Of a stretch of DNA of 64,000 bases, positions 40,501 to 49,539 are shown in pieces (position 1 is the stretch's first letter; every line of letters begins with the position of its first letter). Under the pieces are notes generated by a model, which searched no databases, was not told the DNA's origin, and saw only the letters and a program-made list of their open reading frames with translations. A program made the translations under genes and the position numbers. Location: assembly GCA_016705335.1 (NCBI GenBank), contig JADIYN010000007.1, positions 1-64,000 of the forward strand. Direction: 5' to 3'. This DNA comes from Draconibacterium sp. (lineage in GTDB: Bacteria > Bacteroidota > Bacteroidia > Bacteroidales > Prolixibacteraceae).

Positions 40501-42095
40501 CCGGGAATCACATTGATCTCGCCGCCTCCGCACCACGATATTTATTCTATTGAAGATTTGGCTCAGTTGATTTATGACCTTAAAATCACGAATCCACGTG
40601 CAACAGTATCAGTTAAATTAGTTTCAGAAGATGGAGTTGGAACTATTGCAGCTGGTGTAGCCAAGGCATATTCTGATGTTATCATAATTGCAGGTGGCGA
40701 TGGTGGAACGGGCGCAAGTCCTGCCAGTTCAATTAAACATGCCGGATTGCCGGTTGAACTTGGTATTGCAGAAGCGCAGCAAACACTGGTATTAAACAAT
40801 TTACGCGGAAGGGTTAAACTTCAGGTTGACGGCCAACTTAAAACAGGTCGCGATGTGGTTACACTTGCCTGTCTTGGTGGCGAAGAATTCGGCTTTTCAA
40901 CTTCGGCATTAATTGTACTTGGCTGTATTATGATGCGTAAATGCCACATGAATACTTGTCCCGCAGGTATTGCAACACAAGATAAGGAATTGCGAAAACG
41001 TTTTATCGGAAGATCGGAATATTCAATAAATTTCTTCCGTTTTATAGCAGAAGAAGTTAGGGAGCACCTTGCTGAAATGGGATTTGCAAAATTCGATGAC
41101 ATTGTTGGCCGCACTGATTTGCTTGAGCTTAATAAAAATGTGATGAACTGGAAAATGAAAAATGTAGATTTTTCAAAATTGTTTTATGTTCCGAAAGAAG
41201 CAGCACAAAATCCGATTCATAACACGTATAAAAATGCTCCACTTGGTGAAAACCATCTCGATATTGATTTGATAAAAGAATCAAAAGAGCAATTCAAGCC
41301 GGCGAAAAAGTATGGATTTCGCGAAATATTGTAAATGTTGACCGTACGGTTGGCGCTATGCTTTCAGGAGAAATTTCACGGAAATATGGTGAAGCTGGCT
41401 TGGCAAAAGATACAATTCACTGTATGTTTAACGGAACTGCTGGTCAAAGTTTTGGCGCTTTCCTTGTGAAAGGATTAACATTCCGGCTGGTTGGTGATTC
41501 GAATGATTACATCGGAAAAGGTTTGTCGGGCGGTAAAATAATTGTGGTGCCACCACCTGAATCGACATTTAAACCCGAAGAAAATATAATTATTGGAAAC
41601 ACTTCGTTTTATGGCGCCACAAGCGGAGAAGCATATATAAGAGGTGTTGCAGGCGAACGTTTTTGCGTGAGGAACTCAGGTGCCAAAACAGTAATTGAAG
41701 GAACCGGCGATCACTGTTGCGAATATATGACTGGTGGTAGGGTTGTAGTACTTGGAAAAACAGGTAAAAACTTTGCTGCCGGAATGAGTGGCGGTATTGC
41801 TTATGTGCTCGACATGGCAGGCGATTTCGATTATTACTGTAACCGTGGGCTTGTTGATTTGAGCCCGGTTGAAGAAAAAGCAGATATAAAAGAATTGCAG
41901 GAATTAATAAATAATCATCTTTTATATACTCAAAGTACATTAGCTTCAAAAATACTTACTCACTGGGATGAATACCTTCCCAAGTTTGTTAAAGTAATTC
42001 CTTTTGAATACAAGAAAGTTTTGGAAGAACAGAAACTGAAGGAGTTACAAAAGAAACTTCAATTAACGGAAGATGATCCATCACGTCACGAGTAA
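37574..42095 (+). CDS. gltB: Glutamate synthase large subunit GltB (two frameshifts)
   Basis: Transfers the glutamine amide to 2-oxoglutarate. The N-terminal Ntn amidotransferase starts after a 21-residue propeptide at Cys22 (HDNCGIGFVAHIKG). The central and FMN domains follow in a second frame (39538-41334), with SYGSISKEAHEALAITMN, GEGGQLPGYKV and the 3Fe-4S cysteines CIMMRKCHMNTCPAGIATQ (C-x5-C-x4-C). The C-terminal GXGXG beta-helix domain is in the third frame (41358-42095; GATSGEAYIRGVAGERFCVR). Breaks are near 39535 and 41320, beside A-rich runs. Combined about 1507 codons, normal for the large subunit. 40 bp before gltD. Confidence 0.95.
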
Positions 42096-42135
42096 ACAAT
42101 TTTTAATTTCAATTTAAAAAACAGGTAAACAAAAT

Positions 42136-43560
42136 ATGGGAGATCCAAAAGGTTTTATGACAGTTCCCCGCAAAGATGCGGGTTACCGCCCCCTAAACGA
42201 TAGAATTCATGATTACGGTGAAGTTGAACAGACACTAAACGAAAATGACCGCGCATTGCAAGCCTCGCGCTGCATGGATTGTGGAATACCTTTTTGTCAC
42301 TGGGGTTGCCCCGTTGGGAGCAAAATACCTGAATGGCAGGATGCAATTTACCGTGGCCGAAAAGATGAGGCTTATTTTATACTTCATTCAACAAATAGTT
42401 TTCCTGAAATAACAGGGCGTATTTGCCCGGCTCCATGCGAAAAAGCTTGTGTTTTGGCTATTCACGATGAAGCAGTTACAATTCGCGAAAACGAGTGTGC
42501 AACAGTTGAACAGGCATTTGAAGCTGGTATTGTGGTGGCAAATCCACCAAAAACAAGAACCGGTAAAAAAATTGCCGTTATTGGTTCAGGGCCTGCTGGT
42601 TTATCTGCCGCCGATTTGCTAAACAGAGCTGGTCATTTGGTTACGGTTTTCGAAAAGGCTGATGCAATTGGCGGATTGTTGCGTTACGGAATACCTGATT
42701 TTAAGTTGTCGAAAAATGTTATCGACCGCAGGTTACAACTTTTTCTTGACGAAGGCATGATTTTCAAAACCAATGTAAATGTTGGTGTGGATTTATCGAA
42801 AGATGAACTGTATGGTGAATTTGATGCTGTTTTATTAGCAGTTGGTGCCGAACAACCCCGTGATTTACCTGTGGAAGGACGTGATTTGGAAGGGGTCCAT
42901 TTTGCAATGGATTTCCTTACGCAGCAAAATAAGAAAGTCGCGGGGAAACTTTCTGAAAATGAAAAACGAATTCTTGCAAAACATAAAAACGTGTTGGTTA
43001 TTGGAGGTGGTGATACAGGATCTGACTGTGTGGGAACTTCAATCCGTCAAAAAGCAAAATCGGTTACTCAAATTGAAATATTGCCAAAACCTGCTGATAA
43101 ACGTGAGGGCAATAATCCCTGGCCTTATTGGCCGAATACTTTGCGCACTTCCAGCTCGCACCAGGAAGGTTGCGAACGTCGCTGGAATCTTTCAACAAAA
43201 AGATTTATTGGCGAAAATGGCAAATTGAAACAGGTTGAACTTGTGCAGGTTGAATGGCTGAAAGACACTAATGGTCGATGGAACATGAATGAAGTGCCGG
43301 GTACTACCGAAATTGTTGATTGTGAACTGGCTTTGCTTTCAATGGGTTTCACACAACCTGTGCATGTTGGTTTGCTTGATGCACTGGGTTTGGATTACGA
43401 CCAACGCGGGAATGTTAAAGTGAACGGGAATAAGCAAACTTCGGTTGCCAAATTATTTGCAGCAGGAGATGCCGAAAAAGGTGCAAGTCTTGTTGTTCAT
43501 GCCATTGAAGCAGGTAAAGTTGCCGCTAAAAATATTGATACCTTTTTACGCGAAGCGTAA
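42136..43560 (+). CDS. gltD: Glutamate synthase small subunit GltD
   Basis: 474 aa flavoprotein that feeds NADPH electrons to GltB. N-terminal 4Fe-4S cysteines in CMDCGIPFCHWGCPVGSKIP and RICPAPCEKAC; FAD site VIGSGPAGLSAADLLNRAGH; GLLRYGIPDFKLSK; NADPH site VIGGGDTGSDCVGTSIRQ; and the C-terminal FAD motif LFAAGDAEKGASLVVHAIEA. Frame intact. Confidence 0.96.
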   Translation: MGDPKGFMTVPRKDAGYRPLNDRIHDYGEVEQTLNENDRALQASRCMDCGIPFCHWGCPVGSKIPEWQDAIYRGRKDEAYFILHSTNSFPEITGRICPAPCEKACVLAIHDEAVTIRENECATVEQAFEAGIVVANPPKTRTGKKIAVIGSGPAGLSAADLLNRAGHLVTVFEKADAIGGLLRYGIPDFKLSKNVIDRRLQLFLDEGMIFKTNVNVGVDLSKDELYGEFDAVLLAVGAEQPRDLPVEGRDLEGVHFAMDFLTQQNKKVAGKLSENEKRILAKHKNVLVIGGGDTGSDCVGTSIRQKAKSVTQIEILPKPADKREGNNPWPYWPNTLRTSSSHQEGCERRWNLSTKRFIGENGKLKQVELVQVEWLKDTNGRWNMNEVPGTTEIVDCELALLSMGFTQPVHVGLLDALGLDYDQRGNVKVNGNKQTSVAKLFAAGDAEKGASLVVHAIEAGKVAAKNIDTFLREA

Positions 43561-43612
43561 AAAACAATTTATTTGATTTTAAAGCTTGATTTCGGTATAG
43601 TTACAATATATT

Positions 43613-43660
43613 AAACGGACTTGTCGGCAAAAATGAAATTTGCAGGCAAGTCCGTTTTTT
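43613..43660 (+). terminator. Rho-independent terminator of gltBD
   Basis: AAACGGACTTG (43613-43623) pairs with CAAGTCCGTTT (43647-43657), followed by a T tract; it lies 52 bp past gltD. It overlaps the stop codon of the convergent acyltransferase gene and may serve both. Confidence 0.8.
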
Positions 43661-44603
43661 ATAAAGTTAACTGAATCTCTTCAGGCCTTGTATGTTTCCA
43701 TCTCCTGTGCGACCACAAATAATAAGCTGGTTCGGCCCTGATGATTTCTTCACATTTACGCACATAAGCGAGCAAAATATCTTTATGTTCAACTTCTGCC
43801 GGATTTTCAAAAAGCAGAGAAAATTCTAATATATATTTTCCCCGGCCAATTTTTTTTGTGTGCTGGAAAAATACTGGGAGATTACCATTTGCAGCAATTT
43901 TTTCAGGCCCCGAAAAAAACGGGGTTTCGCGGTTCATAAAAATAGTCCAGAATTTTGAATTGGCAGGTGGTGTTTGATCTGCAATCAGATAAAGTCCGGT
44001 TAATCGGCCCTTGTTACTATACTCAATTAAAGTTCTGACAGTTTTATGAACCGGAATACTTTCACTTCCCCATCTTTCACGATTATGAGTTAAGAATTTC
44101 TCCATTGCCTGATTTCCACGTATCGGATTATAAACCGGTAATATAAGATGTTTTAATTTTGACTGCGCGAAACCGGTCCATTCCCAATTACTGTGGTGCA
44201 TTGCCAATCCAATAATACTTCTCCCTTCGTCAAAAAAAGAGTTAGCTACTTCAACTCCCTTAACCAATACTCTTTTTTCCATTTTCTTGTTTGAAATGCT
44301 GTATATTTTTATTGATTCGACAATTAAATCGCAAAAATGGCTGTAGAATTTATTTCTGATTTCTTTGATTTCCTTTTCGGTTTTTTCGGGAAAAGCATAT
44401 CGAAGGTTTTCTGTAATAACCTTAAAACGGTATTTTACAACAAAGCGCAACACCACATTCAGAAAATCAGAAATTCCAAATAATACCCAAAAAGGCAAAT
44501 AGGAAAGGGCAATAATAAAATTGGTTAAAATACTGTTTTTCAAACGCTTTAATGTGCTTTCGTGAAAGCGTTTGTCACGTTGTTCAAGTTGAGTTCTGTT
44601 CAT
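43659..44603 (-). CDS. LpxL/HtrB-family lipid acyltransferase
   Basis: 314 aa. N-terminal membrane anchor (LTNFIIALSYLPFWVLFGIS), then the LPLAT acyltransferase core with the catalytic motif in AMHHSNWEWTGFAQ (His-x4-Glu), a central LYLIADQTPPANSKFW substrate-binding region and the end PAYYLWSHRRWKHTRP, a family hallmark. Probably a lipid A secondary acyltransferase or an ornithine/glycine-lipid acyltransferase. The upstream neighbour is a paralogue with the same motifs, 30 bp away. Confidence 0.85.
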   Translation of the reverse strand: MNRTQLEQRDKRFHESTLKRLKNSILTNFIIALSYLPFWVLFGISDFLNVVLRFVVKYRFKVITENLRYAFPEKTEKEIKEIRNKFYSHFCDLIVESIKIYSISNKKMEKRVLVKGVEVANSFFDEGRSIIGLAMHHSNWEWTGFAQSKLKHLILPVYNPIRGNQAMEKFLTHNRERWGSESIPVHKTVRTLIEYSNKGRLTGLYLIADQTPPANSKFWTIFMNRETPFFSGPEKIAANGNLPVFFQHTKKIGRGKYILEFSLLFENPAEVEHKDILLAYVRKCEEIIRAEPAYYLWSHRRWKHTRPEEIQLTL

Positions 44604-44633
44604 TTTTTAGGTTGTAATGTTTAGTTTAGCGGG

Positions 44634-45527
44634 TTATTTCTGAAGTGAAACTCCTGTAGGCCGTTTCCGTTTCCAGCGTTTGTGCGACCAAAGATAATAT
44701 TCAGGTTTCTCATTAATAATTTCTTCCATTTTTTCAATGTAGAGTTTCATTATTTCATGTTCGCTTTTTTCAGTTGGGTTCTCGCAAAGGAGTTCAAAAG
44801 TAGTTAAATATTTTCCACGGCCTGTTTTTTCCAGTTTCTGAAAAAACACGGGTTGATTGAAATGTTTCGAAATAAATGCCGGTCCGGGAAAAAACATGGC
44901 TTCCTGATTCAAAAAAATGTACCAGTAATCATCTTCCGAAATTGGAGATTGATCTCCTGCAAGCCATACAAAAACAGGTGTTTTCTGTTTTTCGTATCGA
45001 ATTAAATGACGTAAAATATGGTCGTTTTTTATCAGTTCGGCATCAAATCGTGAACGGGTTTCATTCATAAACTTATCGAACTGAATATTTGCCAAAGGCT
45101 TGTAAACCGCCAATGATTTATGTTTTAAATATTTCGACAGGTATGTTCCCCACTCCCAATTGTTGTAATGCATGGTTAAAACCAGAACACTTTTCCCTTT
45201 CATGAAATAACTGTTTATCAAATCGGCGTTTGAAACTTTCATGCGCTCTGTAAAATCAGCGTCTTTCATTCCCCTCATTTTTATAGTTTCAAGTGTGAGA
45301 TCGGCAAAATGGTGATAGAATTTTTTCGCTATTTCCTTTATTTCTGCTTCATTTTTTTCAGGAAACGAATTTCGAAGGTTTTTTAAAACAACAGGTTTTC
45401 GATAGCCAATTATGTAATATACAATCTGATAAAAAACAGATGAAATGAAATAGATGGCCCAAAACGGAAATTTTGCCACAATTTTGGTAACGAATATCCC
45501 AATTTTTGTTGAAAAACCTGATTTCAT
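44634..45527 (-). CDS. LpxL/HtrB-family lipid acyltransferase, second copy
   Basis: 297 aa from ATG 45527 (MKSGFSTKIGIFVTKIVAK); a longer start at 45674 would run into the divergent GDPD gene and has no family support. Motifs: TMHYNNWEWGTYLSKY (His-x4-Glu), VWLAGDQSPISEDDYWY and PEYYLWSHKRWKRKRPTG. Membrane anchor at about 20-40. Paralogous to the next gene and in the same operon. Confidence 0.85.
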   Translation of the reverse strand: MKSGFSTKIGIFVTKIVAKFPFWAIYFISSVFYQIVYYIIGYRKPVVLKNLRNSFPEKNEAEIKEIAKKFYHHFADLTLETIKMRGMKDADFTERMKVSNADLINSYFMKGKSVLVLTMHYNNWEWGTYLSKYLKHKSLAVYKPLANIQFDKFMNETRSRFDAELIKNDHILRHLIRYEKQKTPVFVWLAGDQSPISEDDYWYIFLNQEAMFFPGPAFISKHFNQPVFFQKLEKTGRGKYLTTFELLCENPTEKSEHEIMKLYIEKMEEIINEKPEYYLWSHKRWKRKRPTGVSLQK

Positions 45528-45627
45528 TTCTGTAAATAAAGAATTGCCAAAACTACATTTTTTAACGTAAATCTGGTTACTATTATTCGCTAATGGACTA
45601 TCTTCGGACTGAAAAAAATGAATCACC

Positions 45628-46404
45628 ATGAAAATATATGTTACTGCTTTTTTAATATTTTTTGTACTGAACATGAATGCTCAAAACACTTTTATCGCTC
45701 ACAGAGGCGCGTCATTTGATGCGCCTGAAAATACGGTTACTTCAGCAAAACTAGCCTGGGAATTGGGTGCAGATGCTGTTGAGTGTGATATCCATCTCTC
45801 GAAAGATAACCGGATAATGGTAATTCATGATAAAGACACAAAACGTACATGCTCTGGAAAAAAGAACCTTTCGATTGCTGAATACCCATCAACTTTGTTG
45901 CGCGATCTGGATGCTGGAGTTTGGAAAGATGTAAAATTCAAAGGTGAAAAAATACCGTTTCTTTCAGAATTGATTGAAACAGTTCCGGAAGGAAAAAAAT
46001 TGGTTGTTGAAATAAAATGTGGCACTGAAGTAATTCCTCCGTTGGAAAGAATTATGGAAAAATGTAAAAAACAAGAACAAATTGTTTTTATTGCCTTTGA
46101 TTGGAAAACTATAATTGAAACAAAAAAGGCATTTCCACAAAATAAATGCTACTGGTTAAGCAGTTCAAAAAACGGGCTTGGCAAAAAAATCAGGGAAGCT
46201 GCTGAAAATGGCCTGAATGGCGTTAACCTGCACTATTCAGCAATCGATGAAGAAATAATGCAAGTTGCGAAAGAGAATAACATGGAAGTACTTTCGTGGA
46301 CAATTGACGACCCCGCTGAAGCAAAACGGCTCATCGATCTTGGTGTTACAAAACTCACTACCAACCGCCCTGCCTGGCTTAAAGAGGAAATAGGGAAGCT
46401 TTAG
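45628..46404 (+). CDS. Glycerophosphodiester phosphodiesterase
   Basis: 258 aa, exported: signal peptide MKIYVTAFLIFFVLNMNAQ. GDPD motifs: FIAHRGASFDAPENTVTSAK, GADAVECDIHLSKDNRIMVI and HDKDTKRTCSG provide the metal and catalytic residues; VVEIKCGTE and LSWTIDDPAEAKRLIDLGVT complete the barrel. Hydrolyses deacylated phospholipids to glycerol 3-phosphate. Divergent from the acyltransferase pair. Confidence 0.92.
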   Translation: MKIYVTAFLIFFVLNMNAQNTFIAHRGASFDAPENTVTSAKLAWELGADAVECDIHLSKDNRIMVIHDKDTKRTCSGKKNLSIAEYPSTLLRDLDAGVWKDVKFKGEKIPFLSELIETVPEGKKLVVEIKCGTEVIPPLERIMEKCKKQEQIVFIAFDWKTIIETKKAFPQNKCYWLSSSKNGLGKKIREAAENGLNGVNLHYSAIDEEIMQVAKENNMEVLSWTIDDPAEAKRLIDLGVTKLTTNRPAWLKEEIGKL

Positions 46405-46529
46405 TTTAAAGTTGAAAGTTCAAGGTTTAAAGTGGATTCCTTCCGTAACTTCATATTAGTTATTTTGACGAATTATGGTTAACTATTATTACCATGGAAG
46501 AATTTGAAGGACTGTGTTGATTGATTGTT

Positions 46530-47129
46530 TTAGTGATCAGTAACAACCAATTGAAAAGCTCCTTTTGCCATAAATCGGGTTTTTTTGATTTGTAAATTGT
46601 TTGAGGGAAGTATAACATTTAATCCGCCCAATTGATAATACTTTTTAAAGTTCCGGTTATGTTCGCGGCCAGCCATAAATTCAGCAAAACGACTGCCAAT
46701 TCCTACATAGTTTTTGGGCAATGGAACAGCATAGTCAAGCAGGATAATTGTTTTGGCAACCCTTTTCATTTCGCTTAAAATGGGTTCATGCAAATTGGGC
46801 GAAAATTGGTGTAAAGCCAGTGAAAGTATTGCAAAATCATAAGTGTTATCGTGGAAAATAGAAAGATCAGTGGCATCGCAAATAAAAAAATCTGCATTTG
46901 AGATACTTCTTTTTTTAGCTTCTTTTATGGCAAAATCAATCATTGATGCCGACAAATCAACTCCGGTAACTTTTGTAGCTTTTTCTGCAATTTCGAATAG
47001 TTGGGCACCTGTTCCGCAGGCAATGTCAATTACAGTTTTGTTTGCACCAATTTCCAAAGCTACCCGTTTGCGCACAGATGCCAAAATTGGGTCGAGTACC
47101 TTACCATAAAATTTTCCCGATTCTCCCAC
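46530..47129 (-). CDS. Class I SAM-dependent methyltransferase
   Basis: 199 aa. SAM-binding motif I VIDIACGTGAQLFEIAEKAT, then VTGVDLSASMIDFAIKEA, FFICDATDLSIF and the motif IV region YDFAILSLALHQF, as in methyltransferase-11-type proteins (UbiE-like). Substrate not evident; neighbours give no clue. Confidence 0.82.
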   Translation of the reverse strand: MGESGKFYGKVLDPILASVRKRVALEIGANKTVIDIACGTGAQLFEIAEKATKVTGVDLSASMIDFAIKEAKKRSISNADFFICDATDLSIFHDNTYDFAILSLALHQFSPNLHEPILSEMKRVAKTIILLDYAVPLPKNYVGIGSRFAEFMAGREHNRNFKKYYQLGGLNVILPSNNLQIKKTRFMAKGAFQLVVTDH

Positions 47130-47220
47130 TTGTTATTTTATGTTTATTTTAGTTGCGAAAGTAACTAAACCCTAAACGATTTCGGTTGTTGTAGTCTTTG
47201 TTTTCAAAAAAATATTTATA

Positions 47221-48087
47221 ATGAAGAAATATCAATTGGCTTTTGTAGTCATGTTTTTGGTTTTTGCAGGTTTTAAATCCGATAAACCCGCTTACTTTAT
47301 TTTCGATAAGAAAGGTAATACTGAGAAATTTGAAAAAATGGTAAAACAGTTGGAAGATGCTGATATCGTTTTGTTTGGTGAAAGTCATGACAACCCAATA
47401 TCGCATTGGCTACAACTTGAGGTAACAAAGGATTTGTTTGAGTTGAAAAAAGATAATCTGATTTTGGGTGCAGAAATGTTCGAAAGTGATAATCAGGTAA
47501 TTTTAAATGAATATCTGGCGGGGTTGATTTCGCAAATTAGTTTTGAAAGCGAGGCACGACTTTGGCCAAACTACAAAACCGACTATAAACCGCTTGTCGA
47601 ATTTGCCAAAACAAATAAACTTCAATTTGTGGCTTCAAATGTTCCGCGCAGATATGCTTCTCTTGTAAATTCAAAAGGTTTTGAGGGACTTGATGAACTT
47701 TCGGATAAGGCAAAAACATTTATTCCCCCGCTTCCAATCGTTTACGATTCAACATTAAACTGTTATAAAAGTATGATGGAAATGGAAGGCATGGGTGGCC
47801 ATGTTACACCAAACTTTCCAAAGGCTCAGGCGATAAAAGATGCAACAATGGCGTATTTTATTTTGCAAAACTGGTCGAAGGGAAAAACGCTTATCCATTA
47901 TCACGGTTCTTATCATTCCGAGAATTTTGAAAGTATTTACTGGTATTTGAAACAGGCAAACCCTGATTTAAAAATAGTTACCATTCACACCGTTTCTCAA
48001 AAGGAAATTTCTGAGTTGGAAGAAGAAAATACCGGCAAGGCTGATTTTACGATTTGTGTTGATGAAGATATGACAAAAACGAGATAA
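47221..48087 (+). CDS. ChaN-family haem-binding (TIKI superfamily) protein
   Basis: 288 aa with an N-terminal signal segment (MKKYQLAFVVMFLVFAGFKS). The domain begins DADIVLFGESHDNPISHWLQ, the GExH motif of the TIKI/ChaN superfamily, followed by LILGAEMFESDNQ and later LIHYHGSYHSENFESIYWYL. ChaN binds haem and is linked to iron uptake; other TIKI proteins are proteases. Precise role unknown; no iron genes lie adjacent. Confidence 0.8.
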   Translation: MKKYQLAFVVMFLVFAGFKSDKPAYFIFDKKGNTEKFEKMVKQLEDADIVLFGESHDNPISHWLQLEVTKDLFELKKDNLILGAEMFESDNQVILNEYLAGLISQISFESEARLWPNYKTDYKPLVEFAKTNKLQFVASNVPRRYASLVNSKGFEGLDELSDKAKTFIPPLPIVYDSTLNCYKSMMEMEGMGGHVTPNFPKAQAIKDATMAYFILQNWSKGKTLIHYHGSYHSENFESIYWYLKQANPDLKIVTIHTVSQKEISELEEENTGKADFTICVDEDMTKTR

Positions 48088-48135
48088 TTTCGTTTCCGAA
48101 AATAATGTTGAAATCGTTTAACAGGTATTTAAAAT

Positions 48136-48759
48136 TTACTTTTTGTAAAAATTCATTTCATCTAAATAAATCCAGGCTTTTTCGGGCATAAAATGACGGA
48201 TATCTTTGCCTTCTTTAATGGCATTTCGTATAAACGACGACGAAATTTCCATTAAAGGAGCATCCATGGCAACTGAAATATTCTTATGTTCAGGAACTTT
48301 TGTTAAATCAAAACCAGGTCGTGGATAAACGATAATGCCATAATTTTCAATGATAATTTCGCTGTTTTTCCACTTGTAAAAACTCTCTAAATTATCAGAA
48401 CCCATTAAAATAGAGAAACTGTAATCAGGGTGGCGCTCCTGAAGATAAGTCAGTGTATCAATTGTATAACTTGGTTTTGGCAGGTTAAACTCGATATTTG
48501 AAGCACGAAAACGATCATCATTTTCAATTGCCCTGTTTACTAATTCTAACCTGTGGTAATCGGCTAATAAATTTTCTTTTTTCTTAAAAGGGTTTTGGGG
48601 CGAAACCACAAACCAAAGTTGATCGATGTCGGTAAATTCAACCATGTAATTGGCGATTGCCAAATGACCGATATGAATTGGATTATAGGAACCAAAATAG
48701 AGGCCAATTTTTAAATTTATAGTTTTTGGGGAAAGAATATCTTCGATAAGGTTGCTCAT
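48136..48759 (-). CDS. nadD: Nicotinate-nucleotide adenylyltransferase NadD
   Basis: Makes deamido-NAD from nicotinate mononucleotide and ATP. 207 aa from ATG 48759. Nucleotidyltransferase motif KIGLYFGSYNPIHIGHLAIA (GSxNPxHxGH), WFVVSPQNPFKK, YSFSILMGSDNLESFYKW and the C-terminal ISSSFIRNAIKEGK (ISSTxIR type). Transcribed after yicC and gmk. Confidence 0.94.
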   Translation of the reverse strand: MSNLIEDILSPKTINLKIGLYFGSYNPIHIGHLAIANYMVEFTDIDQLWFVVSPQNPFKKKENLLADYHRLELVNRAIENDDRFRASNIEFNLPKPSYTIDTLTYLQERHPDYSFSILMGSDNLESFYKWKNSEIIIENYGIIVYPRPGFDLTKVPEHKNISVAMDAPLMEISSSFIRNAIKEGKDIRHFMPEKAWIYLDEMNFYKK

Positions 48760-48779
48760 TATATTAAATTCCAAATAGC

Positions 48780-48910
48780 AAGATCCAAATTACAAATAAA
48801 AACCAAACCGCAAATTCAAAAAATACAAACTTTTAAATTTAAAGTCCTTTGGAAATTGAATAATTGGTTATTGGATATTATTTGGATTTTGATTGATTCT
48901 AAATTTGTTA
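48780..48910. repeat. Low-complexity intergenic repeat between gmk and nadD
   Basis: Repeated words such as CCAAAT, TTTGGAT and ATTTGTAATTTGGATC are typical of Bacteroidota intergenic simple-sequence DNA. The apparent last 29 residues of gmk are translated from it. Confidence 0.4.
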
Positions 48911-49472
48911 TTCCTACAAAAATCCGGATAATTTCCTCAGCTTCATTACAAGCCTTCGTCAAATCGTTATTGGTGATAATAACATCAAAATGGCTGGCAA
49001 AACTCAGTTCGTGATTGGCCTTTTCAATTCGCATCTGTATTTTTTCTTCGGTTTCGGTTGAACGGCTTATCAGCCTTTTGCGTAATTCTTCAACTGAAGG
49101 AGGTTGCACGAAAATCGCAAGCGCATCATCGCCATAAAACTTTTTTATATTCAACCCACCAAACACATCTACATCAAAAATTACATTATTTCCATTGTTA
49201 CAAATGCGTTCAACTTCACTTTTCAAAGTTCCGTAGCAAATTCCATTGTAAACTTCTTCCCATTCAAGAAACTCATTGCTTTTAACCTTGTACTGAAATT
49301 CATCATTCGTCAGAAAATAGTAATCTTTTGCATGAATTTCATTGGGTCGGGGTTCGCGGCTTGTTGCCGAAATCGAAAATTCAAGGTTTAAGTCCTTTTG
49401 AAGCAGATACTTTACAATTGTGGTTTTCCCGGCTCCCGAAGGCGCTGAAAATATGATGAGTTTACCTTTCAT
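48816..49472 (-). CDS. gmk: Guanylate kinase Gmk (C-terminus probably overrun)
   Basis: Phosphorylates GMP to GDP. P-loop IIFSAPSGAGKTTIVKYLL, GMP-binding region SATSREPRPNEIHAKDYYFL and the VIFDVDVFGGLNIKK core are all present. 218 aa is about 28 longer than usual: after EEIIRIFV the frame runs into an A/T-rich intergenic repeat. A one-base change near 48920 would give a stop right there, so the natural end is probably about 48912. Confidence 0.93.
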   Translation of the reverse strand: MKGKLIIFSAPSGAGKTTIVKYLLQKDLNLEFSISATSREPRPNEIHAKDYYFLTNDEFQYKVKSNEFLEWEEVYNGICYGTLKSEVERICNNGNNVIFDVDVFGGLNIKKFYGDDALAIFVQPPSVEELRKRLISRSTETEEKIQMRIEKANHELSFASHFDVIITNNDLTKACNEAEEIIRIFVGITNLESIKIQIISNNQLFNFQRTLNLKVCIF

Positions 49473-49507
49473 TTTTTAAATTGAATTTACTATTTGGACT
49501 TTCATAA

Positions 49508-49536
49508 CTCCCCTCCTTTGGAGGGGTTGGGGGAGG
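49508..49536. repeat. Dispersed GGAGGGG palindromic repeat
   Basis: CTCCCCTCCTTTGGAGGGGT plus GGGGGAGG lies between yicC and gmk; a related G/C-rich element lies at 2763-2800 between carA and carB (CTCCTCTTGGGGAGGAGGGG). This is a dispersed extragenic hairpin found in many Bacteroidota. Confidence 0.5.
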
Positions 49537-49539
49537 CCC

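Noticed and set aside
44634..45674. Long start at 45674 for the second acyltransferase
   Set aside because: It would overlap the start of the divergent GDPD gene and adds residues with no counterpart in the family.
49508..49536. GC-rich palindrome as a gmk/yicC terminator
   Set aside because: No T tract follows in the minus direction and similar elements recur elsewhere (2763-2800), so it is treated as a dispersed repeat.
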